This document shows, piece after piece, positions 6,328 through 6,674 of a DNA stretch of 6,674 nt. Each line of letters opens with the position of its first letter. The first letter of the stretch is position 1. Source of the DNA: CAXDOZ01 sp963991145 (GTDB lineage: Bacteria; Bacteroidota; Bacteroidia; Chitinophagales; JABDMM01); the NCBI GenBank assembly GCA_963991145.1, contig CAXDOZ010000126.1, forward strand, positions 1 through 6,674, given 5' to 3'. Position numbers and translations under genes: made by a program. The notes under the pieces were generated by a model. The model did not search any database and had not been told where the DNA came from. It was given only the letters and a program-made list of their open reading frames with translations.

Positions 6328-6379
6328 AAGTAAGGAGGGTAAGGTTTACGTATACTTAAAATTATATTGAGATTGTATA

Positions 6380-6451
6380 TATGTTAAGCACTAAACGTAT
6401 AGGGTTAGTTTCATGCAGATTGTCCAATTTGGGCAATGTCTGCTTAACATA
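6380..6451. repeat. 72-bp element: 11-bp inverted repeat enclosing smaller hairpins
   Basis: TATGTTAAGCA (6380-6390) is the exact reverse complement of 6441-6451. The 50-nt interior can form CTAA/TTAG (6391-6394 with 6405-6408) and TTGTCC/GGGCAA (6420-6425 with 6431-6436, one G-U pair). The second hairpin can lengthen through GCAGA/TCTGC (6415-6419 with 6439-6443), which competes with the outer stem for 6441-6443. It could be a structured RNA, a cruciform, an operator or a tiny terminal-repeat element. The pairing is seen; the role is unknown. Confidence 0.5.
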
Positions 6452-6455
6452 GGTG

Positions 6456-6500
6456 TAAGATTTGCGTCAATTTAAGTAGGAAATAAATAAGCAAATCTTA
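6456..6500. repeat. 10-bp inverted repeat TAAGATTTGC / GCAAATCTTA
   Basis: Perfect arms at 6456-6465 and 6491-6500 with a 25-nt AT-rich spacer, 4 bp after the preceding element. The spacing suits a dyad protein-binding site or a large-loop hairpin. No U-tract follows. Confidence 0.45.
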
Positions 6501-6576
6501 ATGTAACATGGCTGGTATTTTGGCTCATATAAATCACTTTTGTCATGCTATCCGAGAGGAGTATATTTTGAAATTT

Positions 6577-6606
6577 TGCGAGTGTAGAAAGAGAAAAAAA
6601 CTCGCA
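6577..6606. repeat. 7-bp inverted repeat TGCGAGT / ACTCGCA
   Basis: Perfect arms at 6577-6583 and 6600-6606 with a 16-nt purine-rich loop, near the contig end. A weak element that could be chance, though the GC-rich arms stand out in AT-rich DNA. Confidence 0.3.
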
Positions 6607-6629
6607 GGAGAGTTAGATTAAACTAAATC

Positions 6630-6674
6630 CTGTCTCTTATACACATCTCCGAGCCCACGAGACAGGCAGAAATC
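6630..6674 (+). other. Illumina Nextera adapter plus i7 index (contaminant)
   Basis: 6630-6648 is the 19-bp Nextera mosaic end CTGTCTCTTATACACATCT. 6649-6663 is the read-2 transposon adapter tail CCGAGCCCACGAGAC. 6664-6671 (AGGCAGAA) matches the Nextera i7 index N703, and 6672-6674 (ATC) is the start of the P7 flow-cell sequence. This is library sequence left untrimmed at a contig end, not genome. Confidence 0.98.

Larger units (their letters stand above)
6236..6629. other. AT-rich intergenic region with inverted repeats, no gene seen
   Basis: 394 bp with no open frame of convincing length; the best ATG frame (from 6381) is 23 codons. It is the upstream region of the minus-strand TPR-like gene and carries three sets of inverted repeats, listed separately, plus one candidate promoter box. 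Whatever gene lies further right is beyond the contig end. Confidence 0.6.

Noticed and set aside
6381..6452. A 23-codon ORF starting inside the inverted repeat
   Set aside because: It is too short, has no ribosome-binding signal, and is explained by the inverted repeat supplying ATG by chance.

Overview
This is a fragment of a Bacteroidota chromosome (Flavobacteriia- or Cytophagia-like). The evidence is a C-terminal type IX secretion (T9SS) sorting domain on a secreted hydrolase, a signal peptide ending in ...SAQ, a lipoprotein of Bacteroidota character, weak or absent Shine-Dalgarno signals, and two matches to the Bacteroidota -7 promoter box TAnnTTTG. The window is the end-to-end length of a draft contig or close to it. 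Its last 45 bases are Illumina Nextera adapter plus an i7 index, and its first 26 bases appear to be an error-ridden continuation of metG, so genuine sequence ends at 6629.

Layout. 27-1253 (+): the C-terminal part of methionyl-tRNA synthetase (metG), cut by the contig start. 1355-2569 (+): a secreted alpha/beta-hydrolase (carboxylesterase-like) with a T9SS type A tail, closed by a perfect 15-bp AT-rich hairpin that contains its stop codon. 2570-3135: a repeat-rich intergenic region holding tRNA-Arg(CCT), a second copy of the tRNA 3' end split by 59 bp of palindromes, an isolated copy of one of those palindromes, and a tandem array of the octamer GATAGGCG. 3136-3798 (+): a TPR lipoprotein. It converges on and overlaps by 17 bp a seven-helix membrane protein of unknown function (3782-4693, -). 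Upstream of that on the same strand is a 462-residue helical, TPR-like protein (4793-6181, -). Its reading frame extends upstream to an ATG, but a TAA at codon 6 interrupts it. 6236-6629: no gene, but AT-rich DNA with several inverted repeats and a candidate minus-strand promoter.

How the genes relate. metG and tRNA-Arg are housekeeping translation genes. The esterase and the TPR lipoprotein are cell-envelope or exported products. The two minus-strand genes are 99 bp apart and could be co-transcribed, but nothing in the sequence gives them a shared function. I see no convincing new multi-gene system. The points most worth a second look are the palindrome-split tRNA copy, the interrupted 5' end of the TPR-like gene, the 72-bp structured inverted repeat near the right end, and the adapter contamination.
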